Assembly (NCBI GenBank): GCA_025965975.1
Contig: JAOPVX010000372.1
Location: 1-44,836, forward strand
Direction: 5' to 3'
DNA length: 44,836 bases
Source of the DNA: Mycobacterium sp.
GTDB taxonomy: Bacteria > Actinomycetota > Actinomycetes > Mycobacteriales > Mycobacteriaceae
In this document: positions 1-8,396 of the stretch, piece by piece
How positions within the stretch are numbered: position 1 is the first letter of the stretch
Layout of the letters: every line of letters starts with the position of its first letter
Made by a program: the position numbers and the translations under genes
The notes under the pieces: model-generated
Told to the model about the DNA's origin: nothing
The model's database searches: none
What the model saw: the letters and a program-made list of their open reading frames with translations, nothing else

Positions 1-1
1 C

Positions 2-406
2 ACCCGATCCACCGCGCTGAGCCAGCACTGCCTGTGCGGGGCGCGGGTGCCCAAGACCCTGGCCCAGCGCACCCATGACTGCCCGCACTGCGGGCTGCAC
101 GCCGACCGTGACATCGTGTCCGCCGCCGTGGCGGCCTGCGTGACCCTCACCGACCCGGATGACCCGCGTACCGCCCGGGTGCACTACCGACTTGCCCACG
201 CCCTGCGGGCGGGGTTGGCCTCCGAGCAAGAGTGGGAGGGCTCAGTCAGCCGGCACCAGCATCACCCGATGCTGGATCGGCCAGGACCGGCGGCCACCAC
301 CCGGTGGCCTCTGCTGAGCAAGCAGCACTCGGCCTACCTCCGAACAGACCAGGCTCCGAGCCTGGACGTCGTGGAACCAGCCGAAAACAATCAGCCCCCA
401 TGCTGA
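2..406 (+). mobile_element. TnpB/OrfB-type transposase, C-terminal part
   Basis: The frame is open from the left edge, so only the 3' end of the gene is present. The visible protein has a zinc-ribbon pattern (CLCG at the start, then CPHCG about 16 residues later) followed by DRDIVSAA. This is the usual C-terminal zinc ribbon plus the last RuvC-like Asp of TnpB proteins of IS200/IS605 and IS607 elements. The remaining 85 or so residues after the ribbon are a low-similarity tail. Whether the upstream part is intact cannot be seen. It converges on the broken gene at 242-673 and overlaps its 3' run-on. Confidence 0.75.
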
Positions 407-673
407 TTGGCGCTGCATGACCCATTGCGGGTCACCTAGCTCGACTTCTTTTCCGCCCTTGCGGCCCGCAGCCTTCTTCTGGGACTGGTTTCCGCCGCTG
501 CCGCCGCTGCCGCTGCTGTGGCTACTTTGGGCGCTGCCCGCGCTTTTGCCGCCCCTGCTGGAGGCTCCGGGCGAATTCGAGATGGCCGCGGCCCGGCACT
601 TACTCATTCCCTACTTTCGCAACCCTTCGTATTGCTTGTCGTCTTTGACACTGGGTGCATGATCTTTGGCCAC
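242..673 (-). pseudogene. DUF7218-like KDHxPSVKDD small protein, interrupted by an in-frame stop
   Basis: A GTG at 671-673 follows a strong ribosome site (AAGGAG, about 6 bases upstream). The reading frame begins VAKDHAPSVKDDKQYEGLRK and then meets TAG at 611-613. In the same frame it continues GMSKCRAAAISNSPGASS and later KKAAGRKGGK. This is the layout of small actinobacterial proteins with a KDHGPSxKDD head, a GMSKxxAARISN middle and a KKAAGRKGGK tail. The stop most likely replaced a Gln codon. An internal ATG at 605-607 could restart translation, but no good ribosome site was seen for it. The frame also runs about 40 residues past the usual end, into the transposase tail. A SigF-type promoter precedes it, divergent from that of sigF. 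The family name is from memory of the motif. Confidence 0.65.
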
Positions 674-705
674 GGTGTGCTCCTTGGCGTCGTTGTCTGT
701 CCCGA

Positions 706-730
706 ATACCCGCTTGCGGGGCGCAGACAC
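706..730 (-). promoter_or_regulatory. SigF-type promoter, near match
   Basis: Reverse-strand GTGT (727-730), 15-base spacer, GGGTAT (706-711). One base differs from the mycobacterial SigF consensus GTTT-N15-17-GGGTAT. It would start transcription about 25 bases before the GTG at 673. It is back to back with the sigF promoter. Confidence 0.5.
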
Positions 731-803
731 CCTGCCGGCGTAGGTGTAGTCGCGTTCCCGTTCCGTCCGCGTGTCGGTCGGATCTGCCGTCGCAGCCCGC
801 CAT

Positions 804-829
804 GTTTGGCCTGGTGAGCGAGGGGGTAG
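804..829 (+). promoter_or_regulatory. SigF-type promoter upstream of sigF (autoregulation)
   Basis: GTTT at 804-807, 16-base spacer, GGGTAG at 824-829. The -35 is perfect and the -10 differs only in its last base from GGGTAT. The start of transcription would be near 836, giving a leader of about 59 bases to the GTG at 895. It suggests the sigma factor transcribes its own gene. Confidence 0.65.
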
Positions 830-894
830 TTGTACCTCGCAGGTTCAGTTCCGAGCCGCGTGACCACGTACCGCGGAGCGGAAGGAAGCCTGTA

Positions 895-1677
895 GTGTCT
901 GAGTCGAGTTCAGAGTATGCAGACGTCACGGAGATGTTTCGCCACCTCAAATCGCTGGATGAGGGGTCGCGGGAATTCCGGCGTCAGCGCGAGGCGATCA
1001 TCGAGCGCGCCCTGCCGCTGGCCCATCACATTGCGCACCGATACGCTGGCCGCGGCGAACCATTTGACGACCTGGTCCAGGCCGCCCGGGTCGGCTTGCT
1101 CAACGCGGTCAATAGGTTCGACGTCGACAACGGCTCAGACTTTCTGTACTTCGCCGTGCCGACCATGAAGGGCGAGGTCCGCCGGCACTTCCGTGACCAC
1201 GGGTGGGCCGTCAAGGTGCCCCGTCGCATCAAAGAACTTCAGCCTCAAATGACAAGGGCTCGCGCGCAGCTGTCACAACAACTCGGGCGAGCACCCAACG
1301 CCACCGAAATCGCGGACCATCTCGGCGTTGACCGAGAGCTGGTCGTCGACGCGACGATCGGTGGCGGAAATTACTCCACCATGTCAACCGATATCCGGAT
1401 CGGACACGAGGACTACAGACCGTTCAGCGACACCCTCGGCGAGGTCGACCCCAACCTGGACAAGGTCCTCGACGTGGAGACCGTACGTCCCCTGATCGCC
1501 GCGTTACCTGAGCGGCAACGAACCGTCCTCACCCTTCGATTTTTCGAAAACATGACCCAAACGCAAATCGCCGAACGCATCGGCTGCTCGCAGATGCACG
1601 TCTCACGTCTACTCGCCAAGGCGCTCGGCGCGCTGCGCAGCCACGTCCATCAACCCGAACTCGCGGCGACCGGATAA
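895..1677 (+). CDS. sigF: SigF/SigB-family (group 3) RNA polymerase sigma factor
   Basis: Directs RNA polymerase to stress promoters. The 260-residue product equals the size of M. tuberculosis SigF. Region 2 is visible as LAHHIAHRYAGRGEPFDDLVQAARVGLLNAVNRFD followed by SDFLYFAVPTMKGEVRRHFRD; region 3 as VPRRIKELQ to ATEIADHLGV; region 4 as LPERQRTVLTLRFF and QTQIAERIGCSQMHVSRLL, the -35-reading helix-turn-helix. The frame is open further upstream, but GTG at 895 has a good ribosome site (GAAGGA, about 8 bases before), and the SigF-type promoter at 804-829 lies inside the upstream extension, which excludes a start at 655 or 804 from that transcript. The usual rsbW/usfX anti-sigma gene is not next to it, so this may be a second, orphan SigF. 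Confidence 0.9.
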   Translation: MSESSSEYADVTEMFRHLKSLDEGSREFRRQREAIIERALPLAHHIAHRYAGRGEPFDDLVQAARVGLLNAVNRFDVDNGSDFLYFAVPTMKGEVRRHFRDHGWAVKVPRRIKELQPQMTRARAQLSQQLGRAPNATEIADHLGVDRELVVDATIGGGNYSTMSTDIRIGHEDYRPFSDTLGEVDPNLDKVLDVETVRPLIAALPERQRTVLTLRFFENMTQTQIAERIGCSQMHVSRLLAKALGALRSHVHQPELAATG

Positions 1678-2164
1678 CGGTAGGCGTTCCAGTCCGTCAC
1701 TGGCGCAGCCGTTACTGGCGCGGCCAGGCACTGGTCGTTCGGCGCGGCTCGGCAACCGAGTTCGACACCGCACAACGGGGTCGGCCTGGTCTTCGTTGTG
1801 CTGGGTCAAGTTGGTCGCCCTGGCGGCAACTACCCTGTTGGTATTGATGGGATATGGCGCGGACGTATGTTGCCCCACTTCGCTTTTCGGTGGAATTCGC
1901 GACTGGCCGGGGTGGGTGCGCAGCTGCAACAGCTCAAGCCCGACCTGCAGCGGACACTGAGAGCCAAACCGTCCTGAGCTCGTGGAGTAGGGTGTGCCGC
2001 GGGATCTCCGTCCCGGCGTGCGACGGCGTCCCGCGCACGTGAAAGGCAAGTATGCGCTGCGGCCATGCCCGCGCCGTCTCGCACACGAGTCAGGCGAGAC
2101 CGGCGCGGCCCGCGCCCGAACAGTGACAAGCAGACGCTTAAAGCGTGTCGAACAACTCTGCTGA
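1678..2164. other. Stretch without a supported gene
   Basis: Several short frames exist on both strands, but none has a recognisable domain, a good ribosome site or steady codon use. No tRNA or repeat was seen. Confidence 0.5.
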
Positions 2165-2305
2165 GTTTTCGGCACCGTCCTTCTCGGCCGGATCGACCGC
2201 CACTACGAAACCACCTTCACCGCCCACGAAGGATTCCTCATCCTCAGCCAAATCGCCCTACTACTCCGACGACTCGACCGCAGCCACTTGTTCGACACCC
2301 TTTAG
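2165..2305 (+). pseudogene. IS5-type DDE transposase, C-terminal fragment
   Basis: A short frame opens just after a TGA at 2162 and reads LGRIDRHYETTFTAHEGFLI then a hydrophobic end, stopping at TAG 2303-2305. The pattern (basic patch, HYE/RYE, then a hydrophobic helix and RRL) is the typical C-terminus of IS5-group transposases, after the catalytic Glu. The rest of the transposase is missing. Its stop overlaps the end of the convergent CHAD gene by 4 bases. The assignment rests on pattern memory from about 45 residues. Confidence 0.45.
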
Positions 2306-3711
2306 AGGAGGGCGTGCGCGGCGCGGCGGGAGTGGCGCGCGAGGCGGTGTTCGCGCGCGTAAAGCAGGCCGAAGGTGAATCCGTTCTCGCCTGCTGCGGT
2401 GCCCGCTGAGGTGCCGATCCGGCGTAGCGCCGCGCGGGCCACGACGGTGTCTTGGTGATCACCGAGGACTGACTGAATTCGCTTGTAGTGCTTCACCCTT
2501 GGCTTTGTCTTCTCGGCAGTGAGGGGTTTGACGAGTTCCGCGGCATACCGGGCCCGTTTCGCGGCCTTGCGGGCGCGGTGGAGTTGGGCTCCGTCGCCGG
2601 AGTCAAGTCCCGAGGCCAGCCGCTTGTCCGCTTTGTGCGCGGCCCTTTTCGCGCGGGCGTGCAGCCGTCCGACAGTGACGTCGCCAGCGAGCGGAGGATC
2701 GGTCCGCCACCTCCGCAGCGTCGACATCAACGTCAGGTAGCGCTGGCCGGTCATGGCCTGCGCGACGCGGGCGCGCGCCGGCAGTTCGATCGACTGCAGA
2801 TGGCTGCGGATCCTGGCCCGCACCGGTCCGAGGATCAGATCGTCTGAGAATTCGTCGAGCGCGTCTGTGAACCGGCGCTGCTGGACCTGGCAGTCACGCA
2901 CCTGCCCGAGTAATCCGGCGAACCATTTCAGCTCGCCGTTCATGTCACCGATGTCGGACAGATCAAGGGCGGCGCTGAAGACCCGCAGAGTGCTGCGCAG
3001 CCGTCGGATCGCCACTCGGGTGTCGTGAATGGGGTCTTGGTGACGGCGCAGGCCGATGTCGCCGGCGATGATGCGGTCGATCTGGGCGTTCAGGTATTCG
3101 GTGAGTGCGGAGCTTCCCGCCGGACCATGTCGAGCGGGGCGAGACGGCACGGCGTGCGCGAGCTTGGAGGGATAGCGCGATCGGCGCGCGCCGGCCGCGA
3201 TCAGATTCTTGGTCAACCACTTAGGCGGCCGCTCGGCGGTGCCGAGTTCCACCTCGACCTCGCGCCACGCCAGAAGTCGGTCACCCACCGACGCGCGCAC
3301 GCGATCGTCCGCGAGCTCGACGAGCACGTCCTGCCGCGTGGATTGGCTGATCCGGTAGCGCTCGCGCACGGTGTGGATGGTGGCCAATTCGCGCAGCGGC
3401 CGCCGACAGGTGACGCCGGTCAGCAGGTCTGTCATCTGGGTAGGCGGACGGTCCGATAGCGGCCAGTGCAACTCGCTGCGGTCCCCGCCGTCAGGGATCT
3501 TGACCTGCCAGCCGGTGTCGTCGTCGCCGTGGCGGCGGCGTACCAGAATGCCGCACGCCTGTAGATCGCGCTGCGGGGTGTCGTAGTAGGTGCTGATCAG
3601 GTCTACGGTGTCGTGGCGCACGGTGGCGCCGTCGACGATCCGATCGAGGTCCGGCACGACGAACCGGTCGTCCACGTCCCATTTGTCCTCGCGCTCGATG
3701 GTCTGACGCAT
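2302..3711 (-). CDS. CYTH and CHAD domain protein
   Basis: The 469-residue product has an N-terminal CYTH domain (about residues 1-205; entry motif IEREDKW, then YYDTPQRDL, LVRRR, WQVKIP and VEVEL) of the triphosphate tunnel type, which binds triphosphate or polyphosphate with a metal ion. The C-terminal CHAD domain (about 210-469) shows HDTRVAIRRLRSTL, FAGLLGQVRDCQV, LHRARKAAKRARYAAEL and SVLGDHQDT, conserved histidines and basic helices that bind polyphosphate. Both domains being present suggests a role in polyphosphate binding or turnover; this is family knowledge. The start ATG at 3711 fits the usual domain start. No SigF-type promoter was found upstream, unlike many neighbours. Confidence 0.85.
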   Translation of the reverse strand: MRQTIEREDKWDVDDRFVVPDLDRIVDGATVRHDTVDLISTYYDTPQRDLQACGILVRRRHGDDDTGWQVKIPDGGDRSELHWPLSDRPPTQMTDLLTGVTCRRPLRELATIHTVRERYRISQSTRQDVLVELADDRVRASVGDRLLAWREVEVELGTAERPPKWLTKNLIAAGARRSRYPSKLAHAVPSRPARHGPAGSSALTEYLNAQIDRIIAGDIGLRRHQDPIHDTRVAIRRLRSTLRVFSAALDLSDIGDMNGELKWFAGLLGQVRDCQVQQRRFTDALDEFSDDLILGPVRARIRSHLQSIELPARARVAQAMTGQRYLTLMSTLRRWRTDPPLAGDVTVGRLHARAKRAAHKADKRLASGLDSGDGAQLHRARKAAKRARYAAELVKPLTAEKTKPRVKHYKRIQSVLGDHQDTVVARAALRRIGTSAGTAAGENGFTFGLLYAREHRLARHSRRAAHALL

Positions 3712-4009
3712 GTATAGACGGGTTTCCGCGTTGGACAGCGATGAAACGTGCGCCGCGGACGGTGGATGTGTCGGACCGTTTCAGGTCGGCGAGGTCGACC
3801 CCGGCCAGCATGGCGCAGCGACGCATGCGCGCGGGACACAAAGACTGCGCGTACCACGTCTTCGAACCGTCACTGCAGTTCAGATGTTGTTCCCGCGGAT
3901 CAACTCCGGGGCTCGAGTCGGCCTAGTTGTAGTGATGCCCTCCGCGCGCCGAAGCGGCGTTCACCAACGGATTCGCGGCAAATGGCAATTGATCATCAGC
4001 GTCTGGCGC

Positions 4010-5167
4010 TCAGCGTGACATTCGCACCGGTACCGGTTCGCCGGCCTCGATCAGCCGACCGCCCAGCTCATAGTCGTCATCGGCATTGCAGGTCAGCACA
4101 CCGACAGCTGTGCCGTCGGCCTCGTACCAGACGGTGAAGCCGTCGTCGCGCTCAAGCAGCCGGCTGCGCTGGTAGCCGTCACCCCAGGCGTGATATTTCA
4201 CCGTCGTCTCGCCGATCGTGGTCCAAAATCCAGGCACGGTGTCCCATTTCGCATCGGCGCCCGCGGCGCTGGCGCCGGCAATGGCGCCCTGGTCGACGGC
4301 GTCTTGCCAATGCTCGACCGCCAGGGCGCGCCGCGCTGCGTTGTTGTGGGCCAGCGCCACATCGCCGGCGGCGTAGATGTCCGGCGCCGAGGTCTGCATG
4401 TCGGCACCCACGACGATCCGCGAGTGGTGGATGTCGAGGCAGGCGGTTTCCGCGAGCTCGGTACGCGGTCGCGCACCGGTGGCGGCCAGTATCAGATCGC
4501 AGTCGATCGTGTCACCATTGTCGAGCCGCACTGCGTGATCGTGTATCTCCTCGACGGACACCTCGCCGACGTAGCGGACCCCAGCGTCGGTTACCAGCCC
4601 ACGCAGGCGTTCACCGGCCTCGGCGCCCAGCCGCTTCTCCTGCGGCACCGCTTGTGGGGCAACCAATGTCACGGCTACCCCGCGCTGCGCCAACGATGTT
4701 GCGGCCTCGCAGCCGATGAAGCCCGCACCGATGACAACCGCCGCGTTGGCGGCCACGGCGGCCTGCCGCAGACGCTGTGCGTCGGTCAATGAGCGCAACT
4801 GCACCGCTGATTCCCCGCCGGACACAGGCAGTGTGGTGGGCGTGGCGCCGCAGGCCAGCACCACGGCCGCGTACTCGAAGTGAGCGTTGCCGGCGACCAC
4901 GCTGCGCGTTTGGAGATCGATGCGCTCCACGTGGCGGTCGCTGAGCAGCCCTATCGACCGGTCGTTGTACCACTGCTCGGGGTGCAACTGCACGTCCTCG
5001 GTTTCGCCGCGCAGGTAATCCTTGCTCAGCGGAGGGCGTTCGTAGGGCAGGTCGCTCTCAGCGGTGAGGATGTACACCGGTGCGTCACGATTGTGTGCAC
5101 GGAATGCTTCGGCGGCGCTGACACCGGCGGGTCCGCTGCCGATCACGATCAATCCGGGCTGAGCCAT
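4010..5167 (-). CDS. FAD-dependent NAD(P)H oxidoreductase (ferredoxin/rubredoxin reductase type)
   Basis: The 385-residue protein has two dinucleotide-binding folds: IVIGSGPAGVSAAE at the N-terminus (FAD) and VVIGAGFIGCEAA near residue 145 (NAD(P)H). A third signature, IYAAGDVA, near residue 270 contacts the FAD. PYERPPLSKDYLRGE near residue 45 is typical of ferredoxin reductases that serve P450 or Rieske oxygenases. The family moves electrons from NAD(P)H to a small iron-sulfur protein; no partner ferredoxin gene lies beside it. ATG at 5167 has no clear ribosome site. The -10-like GGGTAT (5177-5182) ends only 9 bases before the ATG, so the mRNA may be leaderless. Confidence 0.85.
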   Translation of the reverse strand: MAQPGLIVIGSGPAGVSAAEAFRAHNRDAPVYILTAESDLPYERPPLSKDYLRGETEDVQLHPEQWYNDRSIGLLSDRHVERIDLQTRSVVAGNAHFEYAAVVLACGATPTTLPVSGGESAVQLRSLTDAQRLRQAAVAANAAVVIGAGFIGCEAATSLAQRGVAVTLVAPQAVPQEKRLGAEAGERLRGLVTDAGVRYVGEVSVEEIHDHAVRLDNGDTIDCDLILAATGARPRTELAETACLDIHHSRIVVGADMQTSAPDIYAAGDVALAHNNAARRALAVEHWQDAVDQGAIAGASAAGADAKWDTVPGFWTTIGETTVKYHAWGDGYQRSRLLERDDGFTVWYEADGTAVGVLTCNADDDYELGGRLIEAGEPVPVRMSR

Positions 5168-5176
5168 TTGTGCGGC

Positions 5177-5202
5177 ATACCCGGGGCGTTACTTCGGTAA
5201 TC
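5177..5202 (-). promoter_or_regulatory. SigF-type promoter, near match
   Basis: Reverse-strand GATT (5199-5202), 16-base spacer, GGGTAT (5177-5182). The -10 is perfect and the -35 has one mismatch to GTTT. It lies 9 bases before the ATG at 5167, so a leaderless transcript is likely. Confidence 0.5.
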
Positions 5203-5310
5203 GGCTCACTGCGCTGTGTCAGCGCGTCACCAACGCGCCATGGCGTCGACAGATCGCCACGATCGCGGCTGCTTTCATCGGACGAAACAACACGCCGGCT
5301 GATCGTCCCT

Positions 5311-5356
5311 CCTCTGTGGCAGCGAATCTCGCCCCTCTGTGGCAGCGAATCTCGCC
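5311..5356. repeat. Perfect 23-base tandem duplication
   Basis: Two identical head-to-tail copies, 5311-5333 and 5334-5356, beginning CCTCTGTGGCAGCGAAT. They lie in the gene-free stretch 5203-5516. No further copy was noticed in the window. It may be a replication-slippage product or a paired binding site; nothing decides between these. Confidence 0.85.
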
Positions 5357-5516
5357 GATATCGGCGGCCTATGATCGCCAGAATAGCGGCGCGACACAGT
5401 CCCGAGGTGCTTAGCAGATGCTGGCGAGATGTCGCATGAGTCCATCGACCGAGGAGCTAAGTAGACGACAATGCCCAGACTGCTAGATCAGCCGTGCGGG
5501 ACGCGTCGGAGTCAGG

Positions 5517-5763
5517 ATGGCTGACATCACCGCGCTGATCCTCACCGACCACGAATGGTTCCGCGAGCAGTTTGCGAAGCTCGACGAGCTGCAAACACGC
5601 ACGCCGGGCAGTCGCGCAGCGCTGGAGCGGGTTTGGCGTCCCCTTGCCGACAAGTTGGATGTGCACGCTTATATCGAGGAGAGAATTTTCTATCCGCAAC
5701 TACTCACGCGGGGTGCAGACGACCCCGTGGGGGAGACGCTCGACGCGATCGGTGATCACAACG
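5517..5763 (+). pseudogene. Hemerythrin (HHE) domain protein, 5' part only
   Basis: From ATG 5517 the protein reads LILTDHEWFREQFAKLDEL, then DVHAYIEERIFYPQL and TLDAIGDHNE. These are the first His/Glu-bearing helices of HHE hemerythrin-like proteins, which bind a di-iron centre. After DHNE at about 5763 the family sequence stops abruptly and the frame continues as proline- and serine-rich nonsense to a stop at 5910-5912. The last helices, with further iron ligands, are missing. A different frame starts just here (see 5765-6055), so the joint looks like a deletion. Confidence 0.65.
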
Positions 5764-5764
5764 A

Positions 5765-6055
5765 GCCAGCTGCACCCTTCCGGCGATCTCCCACTCGCTC
5801 GTGGAGGTCGGGCCCACCGAGCCCGAGTACGACACAACCTGTCGCGGTTGTCGGATCATCGCCGTCAGCGATGCTCAGTGCGTCTACGACAAGGCCGTCG
5901 CCGATGCACTGATGGCCATCGCCAATGACGGTCTGTGTCCCCAAGCGGCGGTGTTGGGTGCGTTCGAGTCCGATTCGTCGCACTCCAAGGCCAGTGGCCT
6001 GTCGCCGCGGCCTGCAACTGCTGTGCCTGCCGACGTTGAGCACACACGGTTATGA
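5765..6055 (+). pseudogene. Possible gene fragment joined to the hemerythrin remnant
   Basis: In the frame of 5801, the sequence before and after 5801 reads SCTLPAISHSLVEVGPTEPE, then DTTCRGCRIIAV and VYDKAVADALMAIANDG, ending at TGA 6053-6055. The composition is protein-like (few Arg/Pro runs) and differs from the adjoining frames. No start codon with a ribosome site is present. It may be the interior of an unidentified gene exposed by the deletion that cut the hemerythrin gene. No function can be given. Confidence 0.3.
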
Positions 6056-6368
6056 AGTCATCACGAGCAGCGCCGTCGGAGAGGTCACCGACTTCTCACC
6101 GAGTTTCTGCGGCGTGGTCCGGTTGCGGAGCCACCTGGTCAATGAACGGCTTGACGACTTCTTGCGAACGCCTTTGCGCTGCGCGAAAGGCATTCTTGCG
6201 CAGGTTTATTGGTGAGAATGGTTATCTCGAGTCCAGTGTCACCCCAACGCGTAGCCCAGGTCGGCTGGCTTGGCTCCGGGACTGGGCGGTTTAAGGGTGG
6301 TCTGATCTGACTGACGGCGTGGCAGCATACGTCCTGTCAGATATCGTCCTCGACGGAAGTGGAGGTGC
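6056..6368. other. Stretch without a supported gene
   Basis: Short frames only. One frame ending near 6215 reads HLVNERLDDFLRTPL and may be more relict coding sequence, but no family is recognised and no start is visible. Confidence 0.4.
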
Positions 6369-6608
6369 ATGTCGTCCCACACCGGGATTCCGCCGGCGCC
6401 AATCAACCGACAATCTTTGGCGGGCGGTTCTTTACGCCCAGGTGTAGGTACAGGCATGGATGTCGACACGATCGGTGCGATATCAGGATTTGTTGGTCTG
6501 GGCGTCACAACGTTGACGGGGGCCCTTGGGGACAGCCCGTTGGCGACGGCTTTGTTCCGTCTGCGGAGCAACATCGGCTCGCGGGGTCGGCGGGCGATGC
6601 CGCGCTAG
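6369..6608 (+). CDS. Hypothetical small protein
   Basis: A frame of 79 residues from ATG 6369, or 50 from ATG 6456. The second part, MDVDTIGAISGFVGLGVTTL then GALGDSPLATALFRL, is a plausible amphipathic or membrane-seeking segment. GGAGGT at 6361-6366 is too close to the first ATG to work well, and the second ATG lacks a site. No family is recognised. The call is weak and this may be relict sequence. Confidence 0.25.
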   Translation: MSSHTGIPPAPINRQSLAGGSLRPGVGTGMDVDTIGAISGFVGLGVTTLTGALGDSPLATALFRLRSNIGSRGRRAMPR

Positions 6609-7016
6609 GTGTTTGGCCCCACCGTTGTTGGGCAATTGCTGCATGAGTGGGTGGTGACTGGTGGGGGTTGCGCTGGTTTCATCTGCAAGGCGGCCAGCGG
6701 GGTCAACCCCTTAGTTGAGCGCACAGCTCTGCCCCGCTCGGCCGTCGCGCCACGCACTCGTCGCACCTGGGCGGTAAACGAATTCGGTTGTACAGCCTGA
6801 CGACGAGTCGGGGACGCCGCGGCCAGGACGGCACCGATGTGTCACCCGGCGCCCGCGAGGCCATAGTGGGCGACGACTCAGGGCTGGCGTGGTCGGTTCC
6901 GATCCTTGGTACAGGCCCGGAAATGAGTCGCGTGATCTGGGGCACGTCGCAAGCGGCGCGACGCTGCTCTGTGGTGGCGGGCCGAATCGATCGATAGTTG
7001 GATGCTATGGATGCGG
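6609..7016. other. Stretch without a supported gene
   Basis: About 400 bases between the weak frame ending at 6608 and the promoter at 7017. Nothing recognisable was seen on either strand. Confidence 0.45.
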
Positions 7017-7041
7017 GTTGACGTGCACCTTCGCGGGGTAT
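7017..7041 (+). promoter_or_regulatory. SigF-type promoter, near match
   Basis: GTTG at 7017-7020, 15-base spacer, GGGTAT at 7036-7041. One mismatch in the -35. It lies about 50 bases before ATG 7091, leaving a leader that carries the ribosome site AGGAAG (7076-7081). Confidence 0.5.
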
Positions 7042-7090
7042 TCGCCAACAACGTCGCAACATCGCGGCGCGCGATAGGAAGCTGCACGAA

Positions 7091-7288
7091 ATGACGAACC
7101 CACAAGATCGCGATAGCGGATCAGACGAGGCTGGCGGGGGACCCGCGGAGCGACCCGCAGGAACGGTAGACGAAGACGCTAACCCCCCACTGAGCGACCC
7201 TGAAGACGACACGGCGCACGGGGGCACTGGAACCCTGCCGCCGAAAGACACCGGCGCCGCCATCCCGCCCTACGAGGGCCGCACGTAG
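7091..7288 (+). CDS. Small acidic hypothetical protein
   Basis: A 65-residue, probably disordered protein rich in Asp, Glu, Gly and Pro: MTNPQDRDSGSDEAGGG at the start and IPPYEGRT at the end. No transmembrane segment, signal peptide or known domain. The start is well supported by AGGAAG 9 bases upstream. A SigF-type promoter lies just ahead, so a stress-induced role is a fair inference. The function is unknown. Confidence 0.55.
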   Translation: MTNPQDRDSGSDEAGGGPAERPAGTVDEDANPPLSDPEDDTAHGGTGTLPPKDTGAAIPPYEGRT

Positions 7289-7395
7289 CGCCACCGACGT
7301 AGCCGGGACGGCGATGGATCGCCAACCTCGCGCCGCCGCAGCGCCGCAGGCGCCGTCAACCAGACGGAAGCCGGGTTCAGCAGGGCTTAGACGGC

Positions 7396-7861
7396 TTAGA
7401 CTCGGCGATTTTTGTTGATTCGGCTGCGCAGGAAGCCTCCGCCCGGGCGATGCGTGAGGACGAGCACCGCCAGCCGGTCGCGTCGTCGCCGGTCGGGGGG
7501 CGGTGTGGCGCGAGCGCGGGTGAGGTCGTGATAGCCGGCGGTGGCCCATAGGCCGGCGACGGCGGAGTCGGTGAGGCCGGTGCGGTCGCGGTCGCCGACG
7601 GCAAGCGTTAGTGCGGTGAGTGCATGGACGGTGTCGGCCCATCTGCCCATGGCGAGCCCTTCGGCGCGGGGTCGGCGCTCGGATAGGGCGGCTTGAGTGA
7701 GGTGGCGGGCGCCCAGGATGCCGGGTGATAACGCGGCTTTTGGTGTCGTTGTAAAGACCGTGAATGCTGCTGAGTATTCGGTCGGGGGCGGCCAGCAGCA
7801 CCGCGCCCCATGCGCCGCGGAGCAGCTCGATGCCGCGGCGGTTCCGTGTTTGTCGAGTTGT
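7396..7861 (-). pseudogene. Frameshifted conserved actinobacterial protein of unknown function
   Basis: Two reverse-strand frames join into one plausible protein. The first (about 7861-7720) reads GIELLRGAWGAVLLAAPDR then SSIHGLYNDTKSRVI. The second (about 7719-7396) reads ILGARHLTQAALSERRPRAE then MGRWADTVHALTALTLAVGD and GLTDSAVAGLWATAGYHDL. A single-base indel near 7715-7722 restores continuity. The layout (helical, Ala-rich, with a PDR near the start and ILGARHLxQA) is one I associate with small mycobacterial hypothetical proteins, often near membrane genes. The 5' start could not be fixed. No function is assigned. Confidence 0.5.
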
Positions 7862-8060
7862 TCGCTGCCGCGGAGCGAGGTGCGCTGGTCGGCGATTCGC
7901 CCGAGCGGCGACTGGACCTAGATGTCGCGGCGCTGGGGCGTGGTGGACGCGATCGTATGCAAGATCTCAACTCTCAGTCGGTGCGTGCCGGGGGTTTTCC
8001 CGACCTCAACCGCGCAGTGGCTCAACCAAGCAGATCCTCTGGCTCAACAACCAGATCCTC

Positions 8061-8294
8061 TTATGGTAGGCGCGTCCGCGCACGATTACCGTCGATGAAG
8101 AAGCAACAGATGCTGGCCGCAAATGCCGCGACGGCGATGGCACCGAGAATGGCAGCGAACGCCGCGGACCCCGTGCTGAACACCGCGAAGCACACCGTGA
8201 ACGCCACAATGCTGGCCACGTTGAGGACCAATCCGACTGCGCTAAGGGCCTCGCTGCCGCCGTCTGCGGCGGGGAGGGAACTCGTCGTGCCCAT
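8061..8294 (-). CDS. Small two-helix membrane protein
   Basis: A 77-residue protein from the ATG at 8292-8294 (MGTTSSLPAADGGSEAL), with two hydrophobic segments: AVGLVLNVASIVAFTVCFAV (about 18-37) and FAAILGAIAVAAFAASICCF (about 45-64). A basic tail ending RARTRLP predicts the C-terminus on the cytoplasmic side. The longer frame back to 8378 is rejected because a perfect SigF-type promoter (8337-8361) lies inside it and AGGA precedes the chosen ATG by about 8 bases. The family is not recognised; SigF control suggests a cell-envelope stress role. Confidence 0.65.
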   Translation of the reverse strand: MGTTSSLPAADGGSEALSAVGLVLNVASIVAFTVCFAVFSTGSAAFAAILGAIAVAAFAASICCFFIDGNRARTRLP

Positions 8295-8336
8295 GACTGC
8301 CGTCCTAACTGATAGCCCGACCGGCTGAACCTTTAG

Positions 8337-8361
8337 GTACCCCCTCCCGCTCCGGGCAAAC
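8337..8361 (-). promoter_or_regulatory. SigF-type promoter
   Basis: Reverse-strand GTTT (8358-8361), 15-base spacer, GGGTAC (8337-8342). Perfect -35; the last -10 base differs from GGGTAT. The leader to the ATG at 8294 would be about 36 bases. Confidence 0.65.
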
Positions 8362-8396
8362 TCCAGCAGAGGGATCAAACGAATGCGGCTCTGCGA

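Noticed and set aside
1609-2175. 188-residue reverse frame after sigF
   Set aside because: Starts inside the sigF 3' end, is Arg/Ser/Pro-rich, and has no ribosome site or family mark.
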